Counted from the first letter of the stretch, positions 42,990-52,497 are shown. The stretch: DNA of 64,000 nucleotides from Sphingomonas dokdonensis (GCF_002197685.1 NZ_NBBI01000006.1:62001-126000); one strand, 5' to 3'. Notes: generated by a model not told the origin, from the letters alone. Program-made: numbers and translations.

Positions 42990-45380
42990 TCAGAAACGAA
43001 AGTCGAGCGTCGCACCGATCGTGCGTACGGCGTCGGGACTGAGATATTGCAGGTAGCCGCCTGGATTAAGCGTGGTCGTGGGGCTTGGGTTCTTCTGCGC
43101 CGCCCAGAAGGTATCGAGCAGGTTGATCGCGAATATGCCGACGCGCCAGCGGTTGTTGTCCGGCCCGATGCCGATGTTCGCGCCGAGCAACCCAAACGCC
43201 TTCTGTATCGTGCCGGGATCACCATTGGCGGCATAGTTCACGTCTGACTGGCCGCTGAAATTCACCTGTGCAGAGGCGCGCAGCCCACCGCCCACCATTC
43301 GCTGGTAATCGGCCACCAAATTGTAGCTAAACTTCGGCGCTCCGGCGAGCCGAAGACCGGCCGCGTTGAAAAATCCGTCGATCGAATTGGGGTTGGCGGG
43401 CGGCGCGACGCATGGCCCGCCTTGCGCCACCTTGAGCTGCCCGAAATAGCATTGCACCCCTTCGAACTCGCCATAGCGCGCATCGACGTAGGCGCCGCCG
43501 CCGCTCAGTGTCAGCTCGGGCGTCGGACGTGCGACGATGCTGAATTCCACGCCCTTGCTGTTGAGTGATCCGGCATTGGTAATGCGATTGGCATAGCTGG
43601 CGCTGGAGAGGTCGGCGACCTGGGCCTGGAAGTCTCGCACCTCGGTCTTGAACAACGTGGCGTTCAGCGTCAGGCGGCGGTCCAGCAGTGAAGCCCGGAT
43701 GCCGATCTCGTAATTGGTCGGGATTTCCGGCGCGACGCTTTGATCCTGCTGCGTGTTGGTAACCGTCAGGCCGCTGAACCCCGGTCCCTTGTAGCCGCGC
43801 GACACGGTGGCATAGGCCATCACGTCTTCCACCGGCGTATATTGCGCGCCGAGCCGGAAGGAAAAATTGGTGTTGTCGATTTCCTGCCGCAGCGACAGCG
43901 TTACGCCGCCCGGGATCGGCACTGCGCCGGGAATGGTGCCACGGCTGTAGTTCAGCTTGAGCACGTCGTGCGTCAGCCGCCCGCCTACGATGAAATTGAG
44001 CGCCTCGGTGGCGTGCAGATTGGCCTGCGCATAGCCGGCATAGCTGCGCGAATGAACACGGTTGGTCAGATTGCCATCGAAAGTCGTGCCCGCCGGCCGG
44101 CTTGGCACAACGCGAATGACGTTGCCGTTTGACGCGGGCAAGATCCATTCCAGCCGCCCGCGCTGGTCGATGTATCCCGTCACACGCTGATCAAAGAAGA
44201 ACAGGCCGGCGACATAATCGATGGCATCGCCTGTCGGTGAGCTCAGCCGCAATTCCTGGCTCAGTTGGCGCAGCGCGTTCGATCCGCCGTTGCGATCGAC
44301 ATAGTTCACCGTCGTATTGTCGCCGTCGTAGAAGGACTCGCGATACGACTGACGGTAGGCGCCAAGTGACGTCAGCGAATAGTCACCGAGCTCGAAATTG
44401 GCTTCGATCGATGCGCCGCCACGGTGCGCGTAGCCAAAGGAGGGTCCGCCAATCGCAACTTCCCGGTTCCGATCCGAGGCAGTGATGCCATATTGCGCCA
44501 ACGTCACCGCAGGCGCGTAGCCAGGCGCGTTCTTTGCCCACACCATCGAGCAGCAGAAGCGCCCAACTTCCGAATAGTCGCTGGAAAAAAACAGGCTCGC
44601 CGTATCGGTAGGCCGCCACAGCAGCTTCAAACCGCCGCCGTAGTTCAGCTGGCCATCGACATCACGCGGCTGAAACGGGCTGCGATTGATGACAACGCCG
44701 TCACGCTCCTTGGCGAAACCGACCAAGCGGACGGCCAGGTCGTCGCTCACCGGCACGTTCGCGATGAGATTGACGACGTGATGGCCGTTGCTCCCAAACT
44801 CGCCGCGTCCGATCAGCTCCGATCTGCCGATCTTCGGGCGCACCGTCGTGAAGGAAACGAGACCGGCCGAGGCGTTCTTGCCGAAAAGCATGCCTTGCGG
44901 CCCACGAAGGATCTCGACCCGCTCGATATCTACCAAGGTCGAGATCGTGGACGGATCGCCCAGCACCACCCCGTCGACGACGGTGGAGATGCTTTGTTCG
45001 ATCCCGGCGGAAAAGCTGCTGGTGCCGATGCCGCGAATCAGGAAGCCCGAATTGCCGGCGCTGGTCGATTGTTTGTATTTCACGCTCGGGTCGATCAGCG
45101 TCAGTTGCTGTGGGCTGGTGATGTTCAACCGCTGCAAGGCATCGCCCCGCACGGCGGTGATCGCCAGTGGCACGCGCTGGACGCTCTCGGCGCGGCGTTG
45201 CGCTGTGACAACGATCTCATCGTCATTGCTGGTCGCCACTGCGGTAACCGGATCCACCGGCGGAACTGCCACTTGCGCCTGGCCTTCAGGACCGACGGCT
45301 GACTGTTCCGCGGCGACAGCCGTGGAAAAGGACAAAGCGGAAAGACCCGCCAAGAGTCGTACCACCTGCTTGCTGCCCAT
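42990..45380 (-). CDS. TonB-dependent outer-membrane receptor
   Basis: 796 residues: signal peptide (MGSKQVVRLLAGLSALSFSTAVA), TonB box-like EIVVTAQRR near residue 55, plug domain (GFLIRGIGTSSFSAGIEQSISTVVDGVVLGD, VERVEILRGPQGMLFGKNASAG) and a beta-barrel ending with the aromatic DFRF. This is the large sphingomonad group annotated as iron-complex or small-hydrophobe receptors; the substrate is unknown. ATG at 45380 follows GGGGGAC. A TetR-type regulator lies divergent and a GST downstream, suggesting inducible uptake of an aromatic or hydrophobic compound. Confidence 0.95.
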   Translation of the reverse strand: MGSKQVVRLLAGLSALSFSTAVAAEQSAVGPEGQAQVAVPPVDPVTAVATSNDDEIVVTAQRRAESVQRVPLAITAVRGDALQRLNITSPQQLTLIDPSVKYKQSTSAGNSGFLIRGIGTSSFSAGIEQSISTVVDGVVLGDPSTISTLVDIERVEILRGPQGMLFGKNASAGLVSFTTVRPKIGRSELIGRGEFGSNGHHVVNLIANVPVSDDLAVRLVGFAKERDGVVINRSPFQPRDVDGQLNYGGGLKLLWRPTDTASLFFSSDYSEVGRFCCSMVWAKNAPGYAPAVTLAQYGITASDRNREVAIGGPSFGYAHRGGASIEANFELGDYSLTSLGAYRQSYRESFYDGDNTTVNYVDRNGGSNALRQLSQELRLSSPTGDAIDYVAGLFFFDQRVTGYIDQRGRLEWILPASNGNVIRVVPSRPAGTTFDGNLTNRVHSRSYAGYAQANLHATEALNFIVGGRLTHDVLKLNYSRGTIPGAVPIPGGVTLSLRQEIDNTNFSFRLGAQYTPVEDVMAYATVSRGYKGPGFSGLTVTNTQQDQSVAPEIPTNYEIGIRASLLDRRLTLNATLFKTEVRDFQAQVADLSSASYANRITNAGSLNSKGVEFSIVARPTPELTLSGGGAYVDARYGEFEGVQCYFGQLKVAQGGPCVAPPANPNSIDGFFNAAGLRLAGAPKFSYNLVADYQRMVGGGLRASAQVNFSGQSDVNYAANGDPGTIQKAFGLLGANIGIGPDNNRWRVGIFAINLLDTFWAAQKNPSPTTTLNPGGYLQYLSPDAVRTIGATLDFRF

Positions 45381-45503
45381 CAGTCCGTCCCCCTTCGATT
45401 GCCTGCACGAGGACGGCCCGCCACCTGCGCCGTGCCCATGCACGATCGCCGGCGCTCATCCCTCCCCTGCCACTCTTATTGGTGCATCTGTCACCTCGTA
45501 GAT

Positions 45504-45524
45504 TCTAATTAGAGTTGTCGTCAA
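45504..45524 (-). promoter_or_regulatory. Palindromic site and -35 box between TonB receptor and TetR genes
   Basis: TCTAATTAGA (45504-45513) is a perfect 10-bp palindrome in the divergent promoter region. On the minus strand TTGACG (45524-45519) lies just before it, so a bound regulator would cover the receptor promoter. The two-HTH regulator transcribed in the other direction is the natural candidate. Confidence 0.5.
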
Positions 45525-45575
45525 CAAGCAAAAGCGTTGGTTGCCAAATTGACGCGGGCATGGTTGATCGCCTTT

Positions 45576-46472
45576 ATGGCCAGTGCCACCACGCCCGCCG
45601 CCGCTGGCGCCGAAACGATCACCTTGTCGCGGCGCGCGATCTACGACCTTGTGTGGGCGAATCCGATGTCGAGCGCGGCAGCGGAGCTGGGTTTGTCGGG
45701 CAACGGGCTGGCAAAGATCTGCGACCGGCTGCTGATCCCCTATCCTACGCGCGGCTATTGGGCGAAGGTGTACGCAGGACGCGACCAGCCGCAGCTCCCG
45801 TTGCCCGACGCCCCGCCCGGCACTGCCACCGAAGTGGCGATCGCTCCGGCACGCGCGCCCTCGCGCCGGCCGCGCAGCCGTCTGTCTCGCCAAGAGCGCG
45901 AGCGGCAGATCCTGGCAGAAGCGGAGCGCGTGGTGCGCACGGAAGGCGTTCACGCGATGTCGCTGAAGCGTATTGCGCGCGACATCGGCATCAGCGAGGC
46001 GCAGATCTACAATTATTACAGCTCGGCGACCGACCTGCTTGTCGCCATGACCCGTGCCGAACTGACTGAAATGAACAAAGCGCGGCTCGCGGCCAGCCGT
46101 CACTGCACCGATCCGCAGATGCGCTACACGCTGACGACGCTCGCGTATCTACGCCAGGTGGCGATCAGGGGCGAGTTGCTTCAACAGCTGCTTGGCGTGC
46201 CCGAGGTGCGCGTCGCGCTGCGTCACGAGCATGAGGAGCGTCGCCACGCCAACCGCACGGTGTTGGGCGAAGTTTTTGAAGAAACCTATGGTGTGCCGCC
46301 GCGGATCAGCACCATGGTGGGCGCGCTGTCGACCGCGATGTCGTTGCGGGCCGGCCGGCTGCTGGCGCGCGGAAAGATCGATCTTGCGCTGGCCGAGCGG
46401 CTCGTCATGCCGCTGATCGGCGCGAGCAATGCCTTGATGATCGAGCGACATGGCACCAAGGGTTCGTCATAG
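45576..46472 (+). CDS. TetR/AcrR regulator with an extra N-terminal HTH-like domain
   Basis: 298 residues. The N-terminal part (about residues 14-75: ITLSRRAIYDLVWANPMSSAAAELGLSGNGLAKICDRLLIPYPTRGYWAK) matches a short helix-turn-helix-like module that precedes other domains in many bacteria. A linker rich in Arg/Pro leads to a TetR HTH (about 105-155: ILAEAERVVRTEGVHAMSLKRIARDIGISEAQIYNYYSS) and a ligand-binding helical core. Start 45576 is chosen over TTG 45537; neither has a strong ribosome site. Divergent from the TonB receptor, which it probably controls. Confidence 0.85.
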   Translation: MASATTPAAAGAETITLSRRAIYDLVWANPMSSAAAELGLSGNGLAKICDRLLIPYPTRGYWAKVYAGRDQPQLPLPDAPPGTATEVAIAPARAPSRRPRSRLSRQERERQILAEAERVVRTEGVHAMSLKRIARDIGISEAQIYNYYSSATDLLVAMTRAELTEMNKARLAASRHCTDPQMRYTLTTLAYLRQVAIRGELLQQLLGVPEVRVALRHEHEERRHANRTVLGEVFEETYGVPPRISTMVGALSTAMSLRAGRLLARGKIDLALAERLVMPLIGASNALMIERHGTKGSS

Positions 46473-47105
46473 CGGCTCGCCGCCCAGCGCCGCCCCTTGA
46501 TCCGCCCCCCCGCTCAGCGCCGCCAGGCCCGCCACAACGGCATCGCCGCTCAGTTGCCGTGCCAATCCGCTGTTCGCCTCGCCTCGGCTGACCTTTCGCC
46601 CGGCTTCCTCGGGATAGGTCATCAACAGGTGCATTACCGCGTTCGCCTCGCGCGGCGTCAGCTTCAGCGCCGATCGCAGTCGACGCACCAGCGGGCGCAG
46701 CAGCAATGCTGCGCGAACCACCATCGCCCGGCCTTCGCCTTGGGCCACTACAGGATCGGCCAGAAGCAGGTGGAGCATCGGCCCGCGCGCGGCAATGAGG
46801 TCGAAATACAAATCGGATGCCGTCCGGGCAGCTTGCAACGGATCCGCGATGGCCGCCACTGCCCCGATCGCGGCTCGATCGATCGCGTCCAGTTCGCGCT
46901 GCAACAATGCACATCCGAGCGCGCCCTGCGTCGGAAAATAGTTATAGACCAGCGCCTTGCTGACACCGGCAAGGCGGGCGAGCCGCTCGAATGCGAGCGG
47001 TAAACCGCCTTGGTCAAGGATCGCGGCAGCGGCTCTGGCGAGAAGATCGGCCTGACGCTGGTCGCGCGTTGCGCGCGATCCGCGCGCGAGACCGGTGGCC
47101 GCCAT
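46467..47105 (-). CDS. TetR/AcrR family transcriptional regulator
   Basis: 212 residues. HTH at about residues 15-60: ADLLARAAAAILDQGGLPLAFERLARLAGVSKALVYNYFPTQGALG, then a helical ligand-binding core. ATG at 47105 gives MAATGLARGSRATRDQRQ; an upstream in-frame start at 47159 has no support. It overlaps the end of the convergent two-HTH regulator by a few bases and begins 73 nt after the stop of the MFS gene, on the same strand, so it may be cotranscribed with and control that transporter. Confidence 0.9.
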   Translation of the reverse strand: MAATGLARGSRATRDQRQADLLARAAAAILDQGGLPLAFERLARLAGVSKALVYNYFPTQGALGCALLQRELDAIDRAAIGAVAAIADPLQAARTASDLYFDLIAARGPMLHLLLADPVVAQGEGRAMVVRAALLLRPLVRRLRSALKLTPREANAVMHLLMTYPEEAGRKVSRGEANSGLARQLSGDAVVAGLAALSGGADQGAALGGEPL

Positions 47106-47178
47106 CAATCCCGTTCCTGTCGCGGCTTGCTCCGGCTCATTCCGGGAACATAGCCGCACAGCCGCTCCACGGGAACAA

Positions 47179-48567
47179 TCATGTCACCACGGCATGTGCG
47201 CGGAGCTGGTCGGCCAGCGACCGATAGGGGCGATAGGCGATAAGCAGGCAGGCCAGCGACAGAAGGACCATGACGACGCTGACGATCAGGATCGACAGGT
47301 GGATCGCCGATGGATCGTGAAAGACGCGATCATTGAGCAGGGCGATCAGGGTTGGGCCCAGGCCAAGGCCGAGAAGGTTGATGACCAGCAGCGAAATCGA
47401 AATCGCCGTACCGCGCATCTGATTGGGCACCATCTGCTGTAAAATGGCAGGGCTGAGGCCGTTGAGGAAGGTGGGCAGGAACACGGCCGCCGCGAGAGGA
47501 AAGATCGCGAGGCGCCCGTCCGGGAGCAATGTGTAGGCCGCGATGAACGGGATGGTCAGCAGTTTAATCGCAACTGCCGCCTTCAACCGCCCCGCGGCGC
47601 CATGACGCCTTGTCATGACGTCGCCAAGCCACCCGCCGCACAGCACGCCAGCGGTGCCGAATGTCAGCAGGAGCAGCCCGTAGGTGTGCCCGATTTCGAC
47701 CGCGCTCCACCCATGACGCCGAATGAACATCGACGGCACCCACGCGGCAACCCCGTAGCCCGCCACGGCGGAGAAACCCATGAACAGATTGATGCCGAGG
47801 AACGCGCGTGCATTCGTGCGCAGATAGTCGAAGACTTCGCGAAGCGGCACCGCCCCGACGGACACGTCGCCGTTCGCCGCAACCCGCTGGTGCAGCGCGC
47901 CGGTACGCCGTGGCTCGCGCAGCGACAGGGCAAGCGCCGCAACCAGCAAGCCGGGCAGGCCGATAATCAGAAACACCGTCTGCCATGGCCGCACCGCACC
48001 GATCAGCGGCAAGAGCAGCGGACCCGATCGCAGCGCCCCGGCAATGATGGTTGCGCCGATCACCAGGGCTAAGCCACCGCCGATAAAGATGCCGATGCTG
48101 TAGACCGCCAGTGGCAGCCCCACTTTGTGCGGCGGAAACTGGTCGCCGATCAGCGAGTTCGCTGCCGGGGTGAGCACCGCTTCCCCCGCCCCCACACCCA
48201 TGCGCAGCAGCAGCAGCGCCGGATAACTGCGCACCAATCCGCATCCGGCGGTCGCCAAACTCCAGAAGGCGATGCCTGACGCGACCAGCGTGGTGCGCCG
48301 CCGTGCATCGACGAGGCGGCCGAGCGGCAGACCTACCAAAACGTTGCAAAGTGCGAAGGCCAAGCCCTGCAACAAGCTGATCTGCGTGTCGCTAAGGCCA
48401 AGATCGCGCTTCATCGGCTCGACCAGCAAGCTCAGGATTTGGCGATCGAGAAAGGAGAAAACATACGCGATCGTGAGAACCGCCACGACGTACCAGCCGT
48501 ACGCCGGGGATGGATAATCCGAAATCTGGACGGCCGACGAAGAGCCGTTTGAACGATGATCAACCAT
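47179..48567 (-). CDS. MFS transporter (spinster-like/anion:cation symporter group)
   Basis: 462 residues, 12 spans. The TM1 pattern VAVLTIAYVFSFLDRQILSLLVEPMKRDLGLSDTQ and the LPLGRLVDARRR motif A are typical of the MFS group often found beside aromatic-catabolism genes in sphingomonads. ATG at 48567 with GGGGGCATC upstream. A TetR gene follows on the same strand. Substrate direction (uptake or export) cannot be told. Confidence 0.9.
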   Translation of the reverse strand: MVDHRSNGSSSAVQISDYPSPAYGWYVVAVLTIAYVFSFLDRQILSLLVEPMKRDLGLSDTQISLLQGLAFALCNVLVGLPLGRLVDARRRTTLVASGIAFWSLATAGCGLVRSYPALLLLRMGVGAGEAVLTPAANSLIGDQFPPHKVGLPLAVYSIGIFIGGGLALVIGATIIAGALRSGPLLLPLIGAVRPWQTVFLIIGLPGLLVAALALSLREPRRTGALHQRVAANGDVSVGAVPLREVFDYLRTNARAFLGINLFMGFSAVAGYGVAAWVPSMFIRRHGWSAVEIGHTYGLLLLTFGTAGVLCGGWLGDVMTRRHGAAGRLKAAVAIKLLTIPFIAAYTLLPDGRLAIFPLAAAVFLPTFLNGLSPAILQQMVPNQMRGTAISISLLVINLLGLGLGPTLIALLNDRVFHDPSAIHLSILIVSVVMVLLSLACLLIAYRPYRSLADQLRAHAVVT

Positions 48568-48713
48568 GATGCCCCCGCGCTGGTCATGCAAAGACACCAT
48601 TTATTAGTGCAATATGCAACAGCTGAGTGCGTGTCATGGGCTTTCGATACGTCGTGATGTCACGCCGTCGTGCTCGAGCTCGTCAAACCCGCCGACATTG
48701 TGGGAGATGAGGC

Positions 48714-48956
48714 ATGAAGATCGTCGTGACCGGCGGAACGGGACCAATTGGCTGATTGCTCGTCGGCGATCTGAGCGATCGCGGGCATGAGGTGGTCACC
48801 GCTTCGCCCAGCAGCAGCGTGAATAACCTTAGCGGCGCAGGCTCCCCGAATGCACTCGCGAAGGCGCAAGTGACCGTGAACGTGGGCAACGCCCCAAGTC
48901 ACCCATCCCTCGCGCGGCTTCGACAAGAAGTTCTGCTGCGCCGACTTCCTGAATGA
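48714..48956 (+). pseudogene. Remnant of an NmrA-like NAD(P)-binding reductase gene
   Basis: ATG at 48714 with GGGAGATGAGG upstream starts MKIVVTGGTGPIG, the Rossmann start of an SDR-a5/NmrA protein. Codon 14 is TGA (48753-48755), where Ser or another residue is expected. The frame goes on with recognisable family sequence (LLVGDLSDRGHEVVTASPSS, VNNLSGAG, ALAKAQVTVNV) for another 50 codons and then loses similarity; full-length relatives have about 250-280 residues. So the gene has an in-frame stop and has lost its 3' three quarters. The rest of 48601-49041 holds no gene. Confidence 0.8.
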
Positions 48957-49041
48957 TGAAGGCCATCCAACGTCAGAGAAGCGATGCGGATCAAACCCTT
49001 CCTCGATGCGGCGCTGTCGACCCGATCAGATCATCCAGCCG

Positions 49042-49560
49042 TCAGCCCGCCAGGGTCGATGCGTTCTCGAGCGTGTCGCGCAAGAACGTTAGCGCCACTT
49101 GGGTGAAGGCGCCCATGTTGTCGATCCGGTCGGTCAGGCCGGTGTCGACGGTGGTGGAGACGGTGCCGTCGGGGCCGCTGACGGCAATGCAGGTGCGGCC
49201 GGCGGGGGCGCCGCGCGGGTGCGGCTCGGGGCCGGCGGCGCCGCTCTCGGCGATGCCCCAATCGGCGTGGAAATTGGCGCGGATCGCCTCGGCCTGCACG
49301 CGGGCATAATCCTCGGTCACCGATTCAAAGCCGGCTAGCTCTTCGCGCGGGAGGCCGAGCAGGATGTCGCGGCCACGCAGCGAATAGACCACGCCGCCGC
49401 CGCGGCAGAAGCGGGTCGCGCCCGATCGGGTGAGCAGGCCCGCCAGGATCAAACCGCCGGTGGCGCCGTCCGCCACCGCGATCGTCTGACGCCGTTCGAG
49501 CAGGATGTCGCCGATCCGGGCGGCAATGGGCGCAAGCGTGTGGAGCATGGGATCAGCCAT
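49042..49560 (-). CDS. CinA C-terminal domain-like protein with altered active site
   Basis: 172 residues of the CinA/PncC (nicotinamide-nucleotide amidase) fold: TGGLILAGLLTRSGATRFCRGGGVVYSLRGRD, WGIAESGAAGPEPHPRGAPAGRTCIAVSG and the C-terminal helix. In active members the motif is A-E-S-x-T-G-G with Ser as catalytic residue; here it is A-D-G-A-T-G-G (Asp31, Gly32), and the Lys that follows the conserved Tyr is not in place (YSLRGRD). Probably not an NMN amidase. It follows the BVMO gene by 146 nt on the same strand and is likely part of that operon. Confidence 0.82.
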   Translation of the reverse strand: MADPMLHTLAPIAARIGDILLERRQTIAVADGATGGLILAGLLTRSGATRFCRGGGVVYSLRGRDILLGLPREELAGFESVTEDYARVQAEAIRANFHADWGIAESGAAGPEPHPRGAPAGRTCIAVSGPDGTVSTTVDTGLTDRIDNMGAFTQVALTFLRDTLENASTLAG

Positions 49561-49706
49561 CTTTCTTGGTGGGCGGCGTGGCGCCTGCTCTCCCCACCTA
49601 TCGGGTGAGGGCAGGCAGGATGTGTGGCCGAGCGGCGGGGGCGGATCAATCCTGCCCGCCCCGTGTGCTCGCGACGGCGAACCATCGGATCACCACCGCC
49701 CCGCGC

Positions 49707-51524
49707 TCAGGCCCGCAGCGCGAGCCCTTCCAATTCGCCATTGTTGCGCCAGTCGGCGAGCAGGGCGTTGAACGCGTTGATGCCGGGCGCATAGGTCTGC
49801 CCTGCCTGGCCGCCCTCCAGATCGCCCTCATTGTTGTAATAGCCGGGTGTGCAGCTTTCGAGATAGGCGCGGTTGACCACCGACAGCTTCTTGATCGTGC
49901 TCACCCAGGCGTCCTGCGCTTCGGGCGTCGGCTCAACCTCGGTCGCGCCGCGCTTCTTCGCCTCGGCGATGATATAGGCGATGTGCTGCGCCTGATCGTC
50001 GAACATCGCGGTCATGTTCACCGACAGGCCGTTCTGCGACACGCCGATGTAGAACCAGTTGGGAAAGCCGGTCGTCGCGAAGCCGTGCAGCGTCTTGTAC
50101 CCGTTAGCCCAATGATCGTGCAGCAGCACGCCATCGCGCCCCTTGATGTCGAAGCCGACGCGGCGCTTGAAGGAGGTCGTGATCTCGAAACCCGAGGCGT
50201 AGACGATGCAATCGACCTCGTACTCGCGGCCATTGGCGACGAGGCCCTTGGGCGTGATCCGCTCCACCCCCTTGCTTTCGCTGACGTCGACCAAGGTCAC
50301 GTTCGGGCGGTTGAAGGTGGGGAGGAATTCGTCGTTAAAGGTCGGCCGCTTGCAGAACTGACGGTACCAGGGCTTCAGCTTCTCGGCGGTTTCGGGATCG
50401 GTCACCACCTCGTCGACGCGCTGACGGATGGTGTTCATCTTGCGGAAGTCGGCCACCTCCGCATGACGGATCGCGGCCTCCGGCCCCATCGTCTTGGCAT
50501 TGCGGATGACGAAGGACTGCACCTCGCGGAAGATCGACGTCCAATTGTCGTTGACGAGATCGTGCTCGAACGGACGGCCTTCGATGATGTCGGCAAAATT
50601 GTGCCGCCGTGCGCGCTGCCAGCCGGGTTCGAGCGACCTGGCCCATTCGGGATCGGTGGGCTTGTTGCCGCGCGTGTCGACCGATGAGGGCGTACGCTGA
50701 AAGACGTAGAGCTGCTTCGCGTGACGGCCGAGCGCGGGGATGCACTGGATCGCGGTGGCGCCGGTGCCGATGATCGCGACCGTCTTGTCCTCCAGCTTCC
50801 AGAGGTTTCCGGTCGTGTCGCCGCCGGTATAGCCATAGTCCCAGCGGCTGGTGTGGAAGCTGTGTCCCTCGAAGCTCTCGATGCCGGGGATGCCGGGCAG
50901 CTTGGCGCGGCTGGCGGTGCCGAGCGCGGAGACGACGAAGCGGGCGCGGATCGCATCGCCATGGTTGGTGCGGATCACCCAGACCTTTTCCGCATCGTCC
51001 CAGGCGAGTTCGGCAACGCGCGTCTGGAACAGCGTGATCGGGTAGAGATCGTAATGCTTCCCGATCCGCTGGCAGTGTTCGTAGATCTCGGTGACGTAGG
51101 AGTATTTTTCCTTCGGGAGGTAGTTGAGCTCCTCGAGCAGCGGCAGGTAGCAATAGCTTTCAATGTCGCATTGCGCGCCGGGATAGCGGTTCCAATACCA
51201 GGTACCGCCGAAGTCGCCGCCCGCCTCGATGATGCGCAGGTCGGTGACGCCTTTTTCCTTCAGCCGCGCGGCGGCGAGCATGCCGCTGAACCCGCCGCCG
51301 ATCACCGCCACCTCGACGAAATCGCTCAAGGGCTCGCGGGTGAATCCGGGTTCGACATAGGGGTCTTCCTCGGCGTAGCGGGCGTAATCGCCGGACAACT
51401 CCTTGTACTGCCGGTCGGCATCGGTGCGCAGCCTTTTGTCGCGTTCCGCCTTGTAGCGCGCGCGCAGCGCGTCGATGTCGAAACCCGCGTCGAACGTAGC
51501 CCCCTGGCCCTCGCTGGTGCTCAT
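49707..51524 (-). CDS. Baeyer-Villiger (class B flavin) monooxygenase
   Basis: 605 residues. FAD-binding AVIGGGFSGMLAAARL near residue 74, NADPH-binding AIIGTGATAIQ near 250 and between them the type I BVMO fingerprint FEGHSFHTSRWDY (F-x-G-x3-H-x3-W). Inserts one oxygen beside a ketone carbonyl to give an ester or lactone, with FAD, NADPH and O2. The N-terminal 70-residue extension resembles that of cyclic-ketone and steroid BVMOs. Start is ATG at 51524 with GGAGAGG 5 nt upstream (the TTG before it is not used). Middle gene of the PhyH-SDR-BVMO-CinA operon. Confidence 0.95.
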   Translation of the reverse strand: MSTSEGQGATFDAGFDIDALRARYKAERDKRLRTDADRQYKELSGDYARYAEEDPYVEPGFTREPLSDFVEVAVIGGGFSGMLAAARLKEKGVTDLRIIEAGGDFGGTWYWNRYPGAQCDIESYCYLPLLEELNYLPKEKYSYVTEIYEHCQRIGKHYDLYPITLFQTRVAELAWDDAEKVWVIRTNHGDAIRARFVVSALGTASRAKLPGIPGIESFEGHSFHTSRWDYGYTGGDTTGNLWKLEDKTVAIIGTGATAIQCIPALGRHAKQLYVFQRTPSSVDTRGNKPTDPEWARSLEPGWQRARRHNFADIIEGRPFEHDLVNDNWTSIFREVQSFVIRNAKTMGPEAAIRHAEVADFRKMNTIRQRVDEVVTDPETAEKLKPWYRQFCKRPTFNDEFLPTFNRPNVTLVDVSESKGVERITPKGLVANGREYEVDCIVYASGFEITTSFKRRVGFDIKGRDGVLLHDHWANGYKTLHGFATTGFPNWFYIGVSQNGLSVNMTAMFDDQAQHIAYIIAEAKKRGATEVEPTPEAQDAWVSTIKKLSVVNRAYLESCTPGYYNNEGDLEGGQAGQTYAPGINAFNALLADWRNNGELEGLALRA

Positions 51525-51558
51525 CAAACCTCTCCGTTCTATGTGTGTCGCCCCGGCG

Positions 51559-52497
51559 CTATTCTGCGGCGTAGGCGAGGAAATCGGGGTCGTAGGCGCG
51601 CTCAGGCTCGGCGCGGACGCGGCGGTCGAGCCGCTCGGCGTCCTCGCCCACCAGAATGCGCCAGCGCTCCGCCTTCACGCCATCGAGGATGATCGTCGCG
51701 GCCCGCCCGGCGCTGGTCGGCGCGAGCTCCTCGAAGCGCCTGGCGAGCATCGCCTGCGCTTCCTCCAGCGCGGCATCGTCCATCGCGTCGGCGCCCTCCA
51801 CGTTGATCATCTTCAGATGCTGGCGCAGCTTGCGGCGCGTGACGTCGGTCATCGCGCTGGCGAGCACGCGGCGCGAATTGAAGCCGATCGGCGTGCCGAT
51901 GCCGCCGGGCATGACGATCGAGGCGCGTATGTGCGGCGCGGAATTGCGCAGATCCGTCACGAGGGACTCGGTGAAGCCCTTCACCGCGAACTTCGCCGCG
52001 CTGTAGGCGGTTTGCGAGACGCCGGGCATCAGCGCCGCCCAGAAGCCGTTGGCGCTCGACGTGTTGACGATATGCCCCTCGGTCGCGCGCTCCAGCATGG
52101 GCATGAAGGCGCGGCAGGAATAATAGACGCCGAACCAGCATATCTGAAACACGCGGTCCCATTCGGCGCGGTCGTCGAGCACGAAGCTGCCGCCGCCGCC
52201 GATCCCGGCATTGTTGAAAAGGAGGTGGATGTGATCGCTGTGGTGATCGCGCGCGACCTCCGTGGCGAAGCGCTTCACCTGCTCCTCGTCGCCGACGTCG
52301 GCGATGTGGCTGGTGATGCGTACGCCCTGCGGCACGCCGTCTGCCTCGCACAGCGCCACCGTCTCGGCCATGCTGTCGGCGAAGAGATCGCACATGGCAA
52401 CGCTGGCGCCTTGCGCAACGAGCTGGCGCACCAGCTCGCGGCCCATGCCGGTGCCACCGCCGGTGACCACCGCCAGCTTGCCGCCGAAATCCTTCAT
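51559..52497 (-). CDS. Short-chain dehydrogenase, BVMO operon
   Basis: 312-residue classical SDR: TGGGTGMGRELV (TGxxxGxG), acidic residue after beta-2 (MCDLFADS) favouring NAD, FNNAGIGGGG, catalytic Ser in NTSSANGF and Tyr-x3-Lys in TAYSAAKFAVKG. The last 50 residues form an extension. ATG at 52497 with GGAGAG upstream. It lies 34 nt before the BVMO gene and 37 nt after the PhyH gene. In such operons the SDR oxidises an alcohol to the ketone that the BVMO then attacks. Confidence 0.94.
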   Translation of the reverse strand: MKDFGGKLAVVTGGGTGMGRELVRQLVAQGASVAMCDLFADSMAETVALCEADGVPQGVRITSHIADVGDEEQVKRFATEVARDHHSDHIHLLFNNAGIGGGGSFVLDDRAEWDRVFQICWFGVYYSCRAFMPMLERATEGHIVNTSSANGFWAALMPGVSQTAYSAAKFAVKGFTESLVTDLRNSAPHIRASIVMPGGIGTPIGFNSRRVLASAMTDVTRRKLRQHLKMINVEGADAMDDAALEEAQAMLARRFEELAPTSAGRAATIILDGVKAERWRILVGEDAERLDRRVRAEPERAYDPDFLAYAAE

